Below, in pieces: positions 7,413 through 16,607 of a DNA stretch of 64,000 nucleotides. The notes under the pieces are model-generated. The model ran no database searches. It worked only from the letters and a program-made list of their open reading frames with translations, and was not told where the DNA came from. Both the position numbers and the translations under genes were made by a program. The stretch's first letter is position 1; every line of letters begins with the position of its first letter. The stretch comes from ATM1 sp003577165. Lineage in GTDB: Bacteria > Armatimonadota > Fimbriimonadia > Fimbriimonadales > ATM1. The stretch spans positions 1-64,000 of the forward strand of contig SZPM01000009.1 in the NCBI GenBank assembly GCA_030263715.1, written 5' to 3'.

Positions 7413-7891
7413 CGACCGAGAACCGGGCGTCAGATCGAGCCGAAAGTCCACGGTGGATGGCACGTGCAAGGGGCGCGCGCCCGTGCAACGAACAGCCCCC
7501 GCGCGCCCCACCGAGTGTCACGGGTAAGCGAAGCGCGCCCGTGCAAAGCCTGCCGAGCCTGCACGCCCCATCCGTCCCACCGCACCCTCACCCAGCGAAC
7601 CCGGTTGACTTCCTCCGCCTCCCTGTCCTAACAGGGCGTGCACCAAGCCCTGCTTCCAAGACGACGGAAACCGCCCGGAAAGTCGAGCAAGCAGACAACC
7701 GGCCGCACGCCCAAAACATGCACGCTTTCCCACACGCGGAGCGTGCACCGTGCAGGCGTGCAACCGGCCGACCCGCCGAGCACAACAGGCCCGGCACCGC
7801 CACCGCCACCGAAAGCAACGAAGGCCATGCCCCCGGCAATGCAAGGGGGAGCCGTGGAGGACCCCCGGGCCCACACCTGGAATCAATAGCC
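7413..7891. other. Gene-free C-rich, T-poor stretch with a hairpin
   Basis: No credible gene is seen in these 479 bases; frames are open only because T is scarce. The plus strand is C-rich and G-poor at about 7559-7632 (runs such as CCCACCGCACCCTCACCCAG), the composition of a Rho loading site, which would fit termination after the toxin gene. A perfect 10-bp stem GGGGCGCGCG (7470-7479) / CGCGCGCCCC (7500-7509) encloses 20 bases. The string TGCA, often as CGTGCA, recurs about nine times, clustered at 7741-7765. Confidence 0.5.
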
Positions 7892-8953
7892 ATGCGAAAC
7901 GAAGAGGCCGAACTCACGAGGCGACAGCTGCTGCGAGCCGGAGCCGCGGCAGGACTGGGGGCCCTCTGGTGGCGAGCGGCCTCAGGAGGAGGAAAGACGA
8001 TGACGACAGGATCGAACACCGAAAGCCAGGGGGTTATCCTCGGGTCCGGTAGGCACCGGTATCAGTGCATCCACGACTGGCTCGTGCCGCCTGCGCACGT
8101 GGCGTTCGGCGACACCCACGGACTCGCGCAAGACTCCCAGGGGCGCATCTACGTCGGGCACACCGTGCACCCGAGCAGCAAGCGCGCAGACTCGATCGTC
8201 GTCTTCGATGAATCCGGCAACTACCTTTCGAGTTGGGGATCGCGATTCAAGGGCGGGTCGCACGGCCTCGACATTCGGAAAGAAGGCTCCGAAGAGTTCC
8301 TCTACCACTGCGACATCGCGAACCGCAAAGTGGTGAAGACGAAACTGGATGGAACGGTCGTTTTGGAACTCGGCGCTCCCGAGGAGTCCGGAAAGTACAA
8401 GAACGGCGAGCCTTTCATCCCGACGAACGTCGCCTTCTCCCCGTTCGGAGATTTCTACGTGGGCGATGGTTATGGATCGAACTGGGTGCACCAGTACGAC
8501 ATCAAAGGCAACTACGTCCGCACCTTCGGGGGGGCGGGGACCGAGCCGGGGAAACTCCGTCAGCCGCACGGCCTTTGGCTCGACGACCGCGGAAGGGAAC
8601 CACTGCTTGCCGTAGCAGACCGCGCCAACAATCGGATTCAGTACTTCTCGCTCGACGGCGAGCACGTGAAATTCTCTACGGAAGGGATGCGGATGCCTTG
8701 CCACTTCGACGTCCGAGACGGGATGCTGCTCGTTCCGGACCTGAGCAGCGTCGTGACGCTCCTCGATGAGAACAACAACGTCATCGAGATGCTCGGCGAT
8801 GGACACCCGTCAGGCCTGCGCGATCGCCCGCGCTCAGACTTCATTCCCGGCAAGTTCATTCATCCGCACGACGCGATCTTCCTCAGGAACGGCGACATCC
8901 TCGTCGCAGAGTGGGTCCCGATTGGAAGGGTGACGCTTCTGAAGAAGATCTGA
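7892..8953 (+). CDS. Tat-exported NHL-repeat beta-propeller protein
   Basis: The chosen ATG at 7892 starts a twin-arginine leader (MRNEEAELTRRQLLRAGAAAG), so the 353-residue protein is probably folded before export. The mature region holds six-bladed NHL-type blades: THGLAQDSQGRIYVGH, GNYLSSWGSRFKGGSHGLDI, PTNVAFSPFGDFYVGDGYG, GNYVRTFGGAGTEPGKLRQP, LLAVADRANNRIQYFSLDGE, FIHPHDAIFLRNGDILVAEW. This family includes lyases such as peptidylglycine lyase, but no catalytic residues could be assigned, so the function is open. No clear Shine-Dalgarno precedes the start. It converges on the DUF1501 gene, leaving only 16 bases between the stops. Confidence 0.8.
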   Translation: MRNEEAELTRRQLLRAGAAAGLGALWWRAASGGGKTMTTGSNTESQGVILGSGRHRYQCIHDWLVPPAHVAFGDTHGLAQDSQGRIYVGHTVHPSSKRADSIVVFDESGNYLSSWGSRFKGGSHGLDIRKEGSEEFLYHCDIANRKVVKTKLDGTVVLELGAPEESGKYKNGEPFIPTNVAFSPFGDFYVGDGYGSNWVHQYDIKGNYVRTFGGAGTEPGKLRQPHGLWLDDRGREPLLAVADRANNRIQYFSLDGEHVKFSTEGMRMPCHFDVRDGMLLVPDLSSVVTLLDENNNVIEMLGDGHPSGLRDRPRSDFIPGKFIHPHDAIFLRNGDILVAEWVPIGRVTLLKKI

Positions 8954-8969
8954 CCCGAAACGGCGAAAA

Positions 8970-10487
8970 CTAAAGGAGCAGGTCTCTCACGACGTGCCCG
9001 TGCACGTCGGTGATTCTGAAGTCGCGTCCCTGATACCGATAGGTCAGTTGCGTGTGGTCTACGCCGAGTTGGTTGAGAATCGTCGCGTTGAGATCGTGGA
9101 TGTGCACTGCGCCCGGGGTGAACGCGTCCTCGCTCGGCGTGATCACGGCGCCGTCCTTGTCCACGATGTTATAGGAGTAGTCGTCGGTGTGGCCGTACAC
9201 GATGCCCGGCTTCACGCCCCCCCCTGCCATCCACATCGTGAAGCAGCGTGGGTGGTGATCCCGGCCGTAGTTCTCTCGGCTAAGGTCGCCCTGGCAGTAG
9301 ATCGTCCGGCCGAACTCCCCGCCCCAGATGACGAGCGTTTCGTCCAGCAAGCCGCGCCGCTTGAGGTCGAGGATCAGCGCGGCGCAGGCCTGATCTACGT
9401 CCTTGCACTGCATCGGAAGGTCGTACGGCAGGTTTCCGTGCTGATCCCATCCTCGGTGGAAGATCTGGATGTACCGAACTCCACGCTCCACGAGGCGGCG
9501 GGCCAGTAGGCAGTTTGCGGCGAACGTCCCTGGCTCGCGGCTCGCGTCGCCGTACAATTCGAAGACCTCGTCCGACTCCTTCGTGAGGTCCATCAACTCG
9601 GGCACGCTGGTCTGCAGGCGGTACGCCATCTCGTACTGCTTGATGCGCGCTTCGATCTCCGGATCGCCGAAGAATCTGAGTTGTCCCTCGTTCAACTTGG
9701 CGATGTCATCGAGCATTTGGCGGCGCGTGTTTCGATCAACGCCGTTGGGATCGCTCAAAAAGAGCACCGGATCTCCGGCCGATCGCAGCGCGACCCCTTG
9801 ATGCTCGCTCGGCAGGAAGCCGGCTCCCCAGAGCCGAGTGAACAAGGCTTGGTCGGTTTTGCCGCTTGAGACCTTTGAGTGGAGAACTACGTAGGTCGGC
9901 AGGTTCTCGTTCTCTGTGCCGAGTCCATAACTGACCCACGACCCGAGGCTCGGTCGCCCGGGAAGTTGGCTCCCGGTCTGAATGAAGGTGACGGCTGGAT
10001 CGTGGTTGATCGCATCCGTCCACATGGAACGGATGACGCACAGTTCTTTTACGACTTTCGCGGTGTGCGGCAGGAGTTCACTCACCCACACGCCGTCATC
10101 GTTGTTGTCGTGTTTCTCGAATTTGTATTTCGACGGCGCGACCGGGAAGCGTTTCTGCCCGCTGGTCATCGTCGTCAGTCTCTGACCCATCCGGATCTCA
10201 TCCGGCAGATCGGCATCGAACTTCTCAGCCATCTTGGGTTTGTAGTCCCAGAGGTCGATCTGGCTCGGCCCGCCGTTCATGAACAAGTAGATCACTCGCT
10301 TCGCCTTCGGGGCGAAGTTGGGAAACTTCGTGCTTGCGCCCTGCGTTCCACTCGCGAAGTCGAGCGCGCTCGCGACGCCGCTCGACTTGAGCAGAGCGTG
10401 AAGGGCTGCGGTCGAAATGCCGAGCGCTGTCTTCCCGAACAATTGTCGGCGAGTCATCGTCAGCGCGAATTCTCTTCGTGGGTCCAT
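8970..10487 (-). CDS. DUF1501 family protein (Tat-exported sulfatase-like)
   Basis: The 505-residue protein opens MDPRREFALTMTRRQLFGKT, the typical short cytoplasmic lead plus twin-arginine motif of DUF1501 proteins. Family phrases are present: RVIYLFMNGGPSQIDLWDYKP (about 63-83), SMWTDAINHDPA, ARRLVERGVRYIQIFHRGWDQHGNLP and LVIWGGEFGRTIYCQG. DUF1501 proteins have an alkaline-phosphatase/sulfatase-like fold and almost always travel with DUF1549/DUF1553 cytochrome proteins. Here that partner lies 4 bases upstream, so the two form an operon. The substrate is unknown; polysaccharide breakdown is the usual suggestion. Confidence 0.92.
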   Translation of the reverse strand: MDPRREFALTMTRRQLFGKTALGISTAALHALLKSSGVASALDFASGTQGASTKFPNFAPKAKRVIYLFMNGGPSQIDLWDYKPKMAEKFDADLPDEIRMGQRLTTMTSGQKRFPVAPSKYKFEKHDNNDDGVWVSELLPHTAKVVKELCVIRSMWTDAINHDPAVTFIQTGSQLPGRPSLGSWVSYGLGTENENLPTYVVLHSKVSSGKTDQALFTRLWGAGFLPSEHQGVALRSAGDPVLFLSDPNGVDRNTRRQMLDDIAKLNEGQLRFFGDPEIEARIKQYEMAYRLQTSVPELMDLTKESDEVFELYGDASREPGTFAANCLLARRLVERGVRYIQIFHRGWDQHGNLPYDLPMQCKDVDQACAALILDLKRRGLLDETLVIWGGEFGRTIYCQGDLSRENYGRDHHPRCFTMWMAGGGVKPGIVYGHTDDYSYNIVDKDGAVITPSEDAFTPGAVHIHDLNATILNQLGVDHTQLTYRYQGRDFRITDVHGHVVRDLLL

Positions 10488-10491
10488 AGGC

Positions 10492-13434
10492 TTAGTGTTG
10501 AGTGAGAAACTCGTCCGTATTCATGAGTGTGGAGCAGATGAGCGACCATGCGGCCAACTGCGCGACCGGTATCGTCTTGTCCCGCTCGCGCTCTCCGATC
10601 GAGACGATCTGGAGCGCCCCCTCTTCGTCTGCGCTGTACTGCTTCAAGTAGCGATTGAGGGCGTTCATGAGGAGTCCGAACTCGGTGCCATGTGCGGGCC
10701 TGCCGAGAGCAAGACGAAACGCAAAGTCCATCCGGTCCGGATCATGCTTGGCGTGGCGAATCACGCGCTCCGCCATCGTGCGGGCAGCCTCGATGAACGC
10801 AGGCTCGTTGAGCGTAACCAAAGCCTGAGTCGGCGTGTTGGTCCGCGACCGCCGAACGACGCATGCCTCCCTCATCGGGGCGTCGAAGATCATCATCGTA
10901 GGCGGTGGGGAAGTGCGCTTCCAGAATAGGTAAAGGCTGCGACGATAAATGGTGTCACCCTGGTCCTGGACGTATTTGGCGGTCGTGCTGTCGGCGAATG
11001 CGATCGCTTCCCACAGTCCGGACGGCTGGTAGGGCTTGAAGCCTTTGCCGCCCTGCGCAGAATTCAGCAGCCCGCTGACGTAAAGCGCTTGGTCGCGGAT
11101 GACCTCCGCGTCGAGTCTGAACCTCGGCCCTCGCGAAACGAATCGGTTTTCGGGATCGACCTGGAGTTTCGCTTTCGAAACCGTCGCTCGCTGACGGAAG
11201 GCAGAACTCATGAGAAGAGTCTTGTGGAGTTTCTTGACGCTCCAACCGCTTTCGACGAACGTGACCGCGAGGTAGTCAAGAAGTTCGAGATTCGACGGCC
11301 ATTCGCCCTGACTGCCGAAGTCCTCTGCGGTCTTGACGATCCCGTGACCGAAATGCTGCTGCCATATTCGATTGACGAAAACGCGGGCCGTGAGCGGGTT
11401 CTCTTCCGCGACGAGCCATCGCGCGAGTCCGAGGCGATTCATCGGCGCGCCCTTCGGCCACGAGCCGAGCGCCTTCGGGATGTTGCGGTGCACGCGATCC
11501 CTTGGCCGACTGTACTCTCCCCGATCCAGGACGTACGCCGGCCGCGGACCAGGTAGCTCCTCGGCGACGAGTGTGAAGGGAATCATGCTCTCGAGCCGAT
11601 CGATGTCCGCCCGCAGTTTCCGATATCGTAACGCCGGCACCGACTCCGGGCCCGCTTCTAGATACAGCGACTTCGCCGCGCTGATGGCCGCTTCGTCTCC
11701 GGGCGAATTGACCAGCGTTTTGTACACCTTGTCAATCTTCTCCGCGATCTTGTCGCCGATGGAGAACTGGAGGCCGTCTCCCCCGCCGGCGTTGACGATC
11801 TTGAATAGGATCGCGTTCGGCCCTTCCTTCAATCGTAGGCGCACTGTGTCGAACGAACCGCCGAGCGCTCGGAGCACCTTGTTTTCGTGAACGAGCGTGT
11901 CGTTGACCCAAATCTTGATGCCGTCATCGCTCGTGACGCTCAACTCAACGTCTCGGTCTTGCGAAGATTCGATGACGCCTCGGACGAACGTCGCGGCGTT
12001 GTCTCGTCCCGCGAGGTTTTGCAGCGGTTTGCCGAACGCGACTTCGGCTCTCTTCCAGTTCGCGGAGTCGGCCATCCCGCCCGGCTCTGGGCCGTACTCG
12101 GTTGCGAAGGCAGCATCGAAACTGTCCGCCGGATAGGGCTCCGAGACCTCCCAGTCGCGAAGCGACGGCAACTCCACTCGCGTCGTCTTCAGCCAGGTCA
12201 TTGCGGCGTCAAGGTCCACCTGTGCAGCGATCTCGCCCGCTTCCTTCTCCCACGCGGCCAGGATTGCATCCTGTTCCGGGGTTCTCGCGCGCATTACCGG
12301 CGCTGGAGTGAGTTCGTTGCCGTCGAGCGGCTTGTCCGCTGTGCTGTTGAAGAACGCGAACAGCGAGTAGTACTCCTTCGTCGTGAACGGGTCGTACTTG
12401 TGGTCATGGCATCGCGCGCACGTCAGCGTGATGCCTAAGAAAACCGTAGCGGTCGTTTCGACCCGGTCGAAGGTGTTCTTCGCCTGGAACTCCTCCTCGA
12501 TCGCTCCCCCCTCGTTCGTCGTGGGGTTCATTCGGATGTAGCCCGTGGCGATCTTCTGCTCCGTGGTGGGATTCGGCAGCAGATCTCCAGCGAGTTGCCA
12601 AATCGTAAACCTGTCGAACGGCAGATCCTGATTGAATGCTCGCACCACCCAGTCGCGATACGGGTAGATGGACCGTTCGTTGTCAAGGTGCAATCCGTGT
12701 GTGTCGCCGTACCTGACTGCGTCGAGCCAATAGCGCGCTTGATGTTCGCCGTATCGTGGGTCTGCAAGAAGGCGATCCACCATGCGCTCATACGCGTCCG
12801 GTCGGCTGTCTCTTTCGAATTCCGCGATTTCGGCCGGGGTGGGGGGTAGGCCGATCAGCGTGAGAGACGCTCGACGGATGAGAGTCGCTCGATCGGCCTC
12901 GGGTTCCGGGCGCAAGCCCTTTTCGTCCAGCTTCGCAAGCACGAATCGGTCAACGTCGTTCGAACACCATTCTGGGCGCGAGACTTCCGGCAGAGCAGGC
13001 TTCTTGGGCGGGATGTAGGACCAATGGGGTTTGTACTCCGCTCCTTCCTCGATCCATGCGCGCAGGATGCGCTTGTCCTCTTCGGTGAGAGGCTTCACGC
13101 CTGCGTCTGGCGGCGGCATCGCAGCGGCCGGCACTGGAGCCGAGACCCTTTGCCAAAGGCGCGACTTGTCTGGCGCGCCGGGGACGATTACCGCATATCC
13201 GCCCCGATCTCGGGTGGCGCTCTTGGGATCGTCGAGCCGGAGGTTTCCGCGCACGTCCTTCGCAGATGGGCCGTGGCACTTGAAGCAGTGCTCACTCAGG
13301 ATGGGCCTGACGTCTCGGTTGAAGTCGACGCGCCTCTTTCTCTGTGTCTCCCCTTGTCGGCTCGGCGGGGCGAACGCGAGGCAGAGCATCGCGATCGCCG
13401 CGACGGCACAGGCGAACCTGGGCCAGAAAATCAC
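10492..13434 (-). CDS. DUF1549/DUF1553 cytochrome-domain protein (PSCyt1-PSCyt2-PSD1)
   Basis: The 980-residue protein begins at GTG 13434, with a GGGGGCGGA site upstream and a signal peptide (FWPRFACAVAAIAMLCLAFA). Domains in order: PSCyt1 with one haem c site (RPILSEHCFKCHG); PSCyt2/DUF1549 (DVDRFVLAKLDEKGLRPEPEADRATLIRRASLTLIGLPPTP); a second Cys pair and His near LTCARCHDHKYDPF; a middle beta domain like PA14/F5-8 (VTSDDGIKIWVNDTLVHENK); and PSD1/DUF1553 (NPLTARVFVNRIWQQHFGHGIV ... NTPTQALVTLNEPAF). Such proteins are numerous in planctomycetes, verrucomicrobia and armatimonads. It is the first gene of an operon with DUF1501. Electron transfer to the partner is assumed, not shown. Confidence 0.92.
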   Translation of the reverse strand: MIFWPRFACAVAAIAMLCLAFAPPSRQGETQRKRRVDFNRDVRPILSEHCFKCHGPSAKDVRGNLRLDDPKSATRDRGGYAVIVPGAPDKSRLWQRVSAPVPAAAMPPPDAGVKPLTEEDKRILRAWIEEGAEYKPHWSYIPPKKPALPEVSRPEWCSNDVDRFVLAKLDEKGLRPEPEADRATLIRRASLTLIGLPPTPAEIAEFERDSRPDAYERMVDRLLADPRYGEHQARYWLDAVRYGDTHGLHLDNERSIYPYRDWVVRAFNQDLPFDRFTIWQLAGDLLPNPTTEQKIATGYIRMNPTTNEGGAIEEEFQAKNTFDRVETTATVFLGITLTCARCHDHKYDPFTTKEYYSLFAFFNSTADKPLDGNELTPAPVMRARTPEQDAILAAWEKEAGEIAAQVDLDAAMTWLKTTRVELPSLRDWEVSEPYPADSFDAAFATEYGPEPGGMADSANWKRAEVAFGKPLQNLAGRDNAATFVRGVIESSQDRDVELSVTSDDGIKIWVNDTLVHENKVLRALGGSFDTVRLRLKEGPNAILFKIVNAGGGDGLQFSIGDKIAEKIDKVYKTLVNSPGDEAAISAAKSLYLEAGPESVPALRYRKLRADIDRLESMIPFTLVAEELPGPRPAYVLDRGEYSRPRDRVHRNIPKALGSWPKGAPMNRLGLARWLVAEENPLTARVFVNRIWQQHFGHGIVKTAEDFGSQGEWPSNLELLDYLAVTFVESGWSVKKLHKTLLMSSAFRQRATVSKAKLQVDPENRFVSRGPRFRLDAEVIRDQALYVSGLLNSAQGGKGFKPYQPSGLWEAIAFADSTTAKYVQDQGDTIYRRSLYLFWKRTSPPPTMMIFDAPMREACVVRRSRTNTPTQALVTLNEPAFIEAARTMAERVIRHAKHDPDRMDFAFRLALGRPAHGTEFGLLMNALNRYLKQYSADEEGALQIVSIGERERDKTIPVAQLAAWSLICSTLMNTDEFLTQH

Positions 13435-13575
13435 AGTTCCGCCCCCATCTCTACATGAATATACACGGGTTCCGGCCACAAATCGGCTTGAGAGTGTATT
13501 CCCGCTACAGATTTCGACCTCTTGTGGGGTGCGACCGGCGCACTCGGGCATAGTCCCGTGCCCGGCGAGGAGGTT

Positions 13576-15903
13576 ATGAAAGTGAGAAAGTTACGGGTTG
13601 GCGGGAGCGTTCGATCCGCTCTCGCTATGGCAGTTCTTGGACTCGGCGCATCCGCCTTTGCCGCCTCGGCAGACAGGATGCACCTGACCGATGAACCGGG
13701 GAACTGGTTTCGCAGCGAGGCTACCGGCACTCCTCTCTCCGTGATCGATCGGGGTGAGCGAGTTGACTTTGTAATTGGTGGGTGCTGCACGAACACCCGC
13801 CACACGGTGACTCTGCTCCTGAAGCCGCCGGGGAGCGCCGTGATCATGGACCAAGACAGTTCACAGAACGGCACTCTGTCGGTTCAATTCGACGTTCCGG
13901 GCGTGTACGTGTTCGTCTGCAAGATCCACCCCTACATGACCGGCGTCGTGGCGGTGCGTGATTCGAGTGGAGCGATCCCTGACGTCACAGCGGAGTCCCT
14001 TCCGTTCATCGGACACTTGGGAGCATCCTCTCTGCCTGCGAGCACGGTCTTGTCCGTCATGACGACGGTCGCGGCGACCGACGAAGACAAACTCGCCAAG
14101 TGGGACATTCTTTCTGCCGCTGACGAGTTCCGGCCTGCGATCCCCGGTGTCGGCGAGATTTGGGTCAACACGCAATTCGAGCGCGTCCCCGGTCAAGTGG
14201 ACTCCGGTGGTGTTGCAAAGCCGGGAACGATCACCGTCGTTGATGCAGCAACGTTCTCAGTTGAGCGTGAGATCAACGGCATTGGCGCAGGCGGCATGTG
14301 GAACAACCCGCACAACATGTGGGCGAACTTCGCTCATGACGTCATCTACAACGCGAACTGGTTTGGAAAGTGGATCAACAAGATTGATCGCCAAACCGGC
14401 GCGATCCTGAGCAGCGTAACGGTGGGTGAAGCTCCAACGCACGTCATCACGATCCCGACGCCGGGATCCAACCAGTTCGGTTGGCTGACAATTCCATTGA
14501 GCGCCGACAAGGAGTTGGTGAAGGTGACCGATTCGCCGAGCGGCTTGAGCAAAGTCGACGCGAGACCGACCGGCGCAGGAAGAAACCACCCACACGGCCA
14601 TTGGCTCACCTGTGGCTTCGGTGACCGGGTGATCGTCCCGAACGTGTTCAAGGGTGTCGGCCTCGCGGGTTCCATCTCGATTGTGGAAACGCTTACCGGC
14701 AATGTGCTCAAAGAGTTCACGTATGATGCGAGCGATCCCATACGAAGCGCCTTGCTGATGCCGCTTGCTGCCGGCGAATGTCACGTTCGCGGCGTGCATA
14801 AAGCGTACATCGCGAACGCTGTGTCGGGTTTCATTACAGTCATGAACGTGGACGAGCAAAGGCTCGAGCGAAACATACCGGTGACGTACACTCCGGATGG
14901 CTTGCAAGGAATGAACATCCTTCACTCTCTGCAAGTTCCGATTCAAACGCCCGTTAGCCCTGACGAACGGTGGGTCGCCGTCGCTGTGCTGTCGCTCACG
15001 ACGATTCCGCGCGGACCCGCGAACTCGGCGGACCACGTGGCGATCATTGACACGCGCACGGACCAGGTGGTCAAGGTTCTTTCGACGCCCGCCGGAACTC
15101 ACGGAGTCAATTGGGGCGCGAAGTTGGGCGGCGGCTACTATGCGTATGTCACTAACCAGCACGCGAACGTTCTTTCGGTGATCGATCCCGATCCGAACGG
15201 CGACGGGGACGCGACTGACGCCTCTGTAGTCGGGCAACTTCTGCTTGCGAATGGAAGCGCAGGCGCAGGCGTGACCGATGGAACGGGGGGGCAAGGCGTC
15301 AAGCCGCTTCCCTTGACCCATGATGGCTGGATTCAGCCCACTGTAGCCATGGTCGGCACAGGGGCGTTGTCACAGGAAGTGGAAGGCTGGATCAGTCTTC
15401 TCACCGACGATCAGAAGAATCCGGCCGGACACCTTGAACGAAGAGTCAACCCGGTGTTCTTCGCCATCCCTCGCGGAACTCAGCACTCTGGTGGACTGCA
15501 AGACCTGTTCCTCTCTGATGACAGGCTGTTGCGCATCCGCGCCGGGGCGCCTATGCCTGGTGACGAAACGGCAGCATCCATCATCGTCATCGGCAATTCG
15601 CCGACGGACAGTCCGGACATCCTCCGGCTGGTCATCGAAACGGCTGTAACTTCGCGCGCGATCCGCATCGACACGGAGATGTTGGACGCCGCAACTCATA
15701 ACTGGGTGCTAATTGACAGTCGCCCGGCTCCCCGCGACGAGACTCAGATCACGCTCAACATCACGGAGAATCCGGCTCGATTCGTGGAGCCTGGGACGGG
15801 CCAGATGAGGATGCGTTTGAGATTCGTGGTAACGGGCATCACGGGCGGATCGTGGCGGGCTCACATCGACCAGGCCGTCTGGGATGTGATCACCCACAAT
15901 TAA
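13576..15903 (+). CDS. Secreted cupredoxin-propeller fusion with shared C-terminal domain
   Basis: ATG 13576 follows GAGGAGG and starts a signal peptide (RSALAMAVLGLGASAFAASA). Residues about 35-140 form a cupredoxin with a full type 1 copper set: His in TRHTV, and Cys-x2-His-x2-Met in FVCKIHPYM. Next comes a YVTN/YncE-like propeller, rich in His (NNPHNMWANFAHD, AGRNHPHGHWLTCG, MNILHSLQVPIQTPVSPDERWVAVAV, TRTDQVVKVLSTPAGTHGVNWG). Residues about 630-772 repeat the domain seen in the 3255 gene (GGLQDLFLSDDRLLRIRAG ... ENPARFVEPGTGQMRMR ... HIDQAVWDV). Nitrous-oxide reductase has the reverse order (propeller then cupredoxin), but its copper-cluster ligands are not evident. A copper electron carrier or surface protein is the safest reading. 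The gene is monocistronic with a terminator behind it. Confidence 0.8.
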   Translation: MKVRKLRVGGSVRSALAMAVLGLGASAFAASADRMHLTDEPGNWFRSEATGTPLSVIDRGERVDFVIGGCCTNTRHTVTLLLKPPGSAVIMDQDSSQNGTLSVQFDVPGVYVFVCKIHPYMTGVVAVRDSSGAIPDVTAESLPFIGHLGASSLPASTVLSVMTTVAATDEDKLAKWDILSAADEFRPAIPGVGEIWVNTQFERVPGQVDSGGVAKPGTITVVDAATFSVEREINGIGAGGMWNNPHNMWANFAHDVIYNANWFGKWINKIDRQTGAILSSVTVGEAPTHVITIPTPGSNQFGWLTIPLSADKELVKVTDSPSGLSKVDARPTGAGRNHPHGHWLTCGFGDRVIVPNVFKGVGLAGSISIVETLTGNVLKEFTYDASDPIRSALLMPLAAGECHVRGVHKAYIANAVSGFITVMNVDEQRLERNIPVTYTPDGLQGMNILHSLQVPIQTPVSPDERWVAVAVLSLTTIPRGPANSADHVAIIDTRTDQVVKVLSTPAGTHGVNWGAKLGGGYYAYVTNQHANVLSVIDPDPNGDGDATDASVVGQLLLANGSAGAGVTDGTGGQGVKPLPLTHDGWIQPTVAMVGTGALSQEVEGWISLLTDDQKNPAGHLERRVNPVFFAIPRGTQHSGGLQDLFLSDDRLLRIRAGAPMPGDETAASIIVIGNSPTDSPDILRLVIETAVTSRAIRIDTEMLDAATHNWVLIDSRPAPRDETQITLNITENPARFVEPGTGQMRMRLRFVVTGITGGSWRAHIDQAVWDVITHN

Positions 15904-15908
15904 TCCTC

Positions 15909-15957
15909 GCACGGGGTCGGACTACGGCCCGGCCCCGTGCCTCGTTCTTGTTCCTTT
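15909..15957 (+). terminator. Intrinsic terminator after the cupredoxin-propeller gene
   Basis: A 12-bp stem with one wobble pair (GCACGGGGTCGG, 15909-15920, against 15929-15940) and an 8-base loop, then a T-rich tail (CTCGTTCTTGTTCCTTTG). It starts 5 bases after the stop codon. Confidence 0.75.
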
Positions 15958-15974
15958 GCGCCTCCAGCGATAAC

Positions 15975-16565
15975 TCAGAACGGGAACTTGAAAGGCTTGC
16001 CGAGTAGACCGGTCCAGGCCTTCTTCTGGTCCTCGTTGAGGAGAGCCTCCACCTTGGACTGATACTCCTTCCGCTTGGCCTCCAACATTCCCTTGAGTTT
16101 GGAACCGTTCCTCTGAGACTGCATCATGAGTTCAGTGACTTCCTCGTCATGGGCATCGCAGATCGCGATGACCTTAGCCGCCGCCTCCGCTTCGAGGTGG
16201 ATCTCCTCAGCGGGGCCAGGGAGGCGCAACATGAAGAATCCGTTCGCTTGATACCAAAGTTCCTTCATGCGTGCCCGCTGAACGTCTGTGAGCAATTCAT
16301 CCAGTTTCGTGTCGATCTCCTTAGAGATGTAGACAGGGTTAAACGAACTGAATCCTGCGGCTCCGCTCGCCTGCAGTGACGTCAGCATGCTCTGAATCTG
16401 CTTGTCTTGATCCTTAGTCACCTTAAGTTCTTTTTTGATCGAGGGATAGGAGATCAACTGAATCTTTCCGGTGATGCCGATGGGCATGCCGAGAGTCTGG
16501 GGTAAGGCGTTGCCTGAAAGGCTCAACGCGAATACGAGTGCCGGCACGGGCCACCATCTCTTCAT
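15975..16565 (-). CDS. Exported Spy/CpxP-like helical protein
   Basis: The 196-residue product has a signal peptide (MKRWWPVPALVFALSLSGNALPQ) and an all-helical mature part: IKKELKVTKDQDKQIQSML, EIDTKLDELLTDVQRARMKELWYQ, EAAAKVIAICDAHDEEVTELM, KRKEYQSKVEALLNEDQKKAWTGLLG. The phrases 'LL.DVQRARMKEL' and 'LL.EDQKKAW..L' resemble the LTxxQ motifs of Spy/CpxP periplasmic chaperones. A CATAAT box ends 7 bases before the ATG, suggesting a leaderless message. The assignment rests on fold-like pattern only; it could be another helical envelope protein. Confidence 0.6.
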   Translation of the reverse strand: MKRWWPVPALVFALSLSGNALPQTLGMPIGITGKIQLISYPSIKKELKVTKDQDKQIQSMLTSLQASGAAGFSSFNPVYISKEIDTKLDELLTDVQRARMKELWYQANGFFMLRLPGPAEEIHLEAEAAAKVIAICDAHDEEVTELMMQSQRNGSKLKGMLEAKRKEYQSKVEALLNEDQKKAWTGLLGKPFKFPF

Positions 16566-16607
16566 GATGGAGATTATGTCGAATTGCCCAGATTCGGCGG
16601 AGGCGCG

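Noticed and set aside
7457..7891. N-terminal extension of the NHL protein by 145 residues
   Set aside because: The extension is low-complexity, arises from T-poor DNA, and would hide the twin-arginine signal at 7892.
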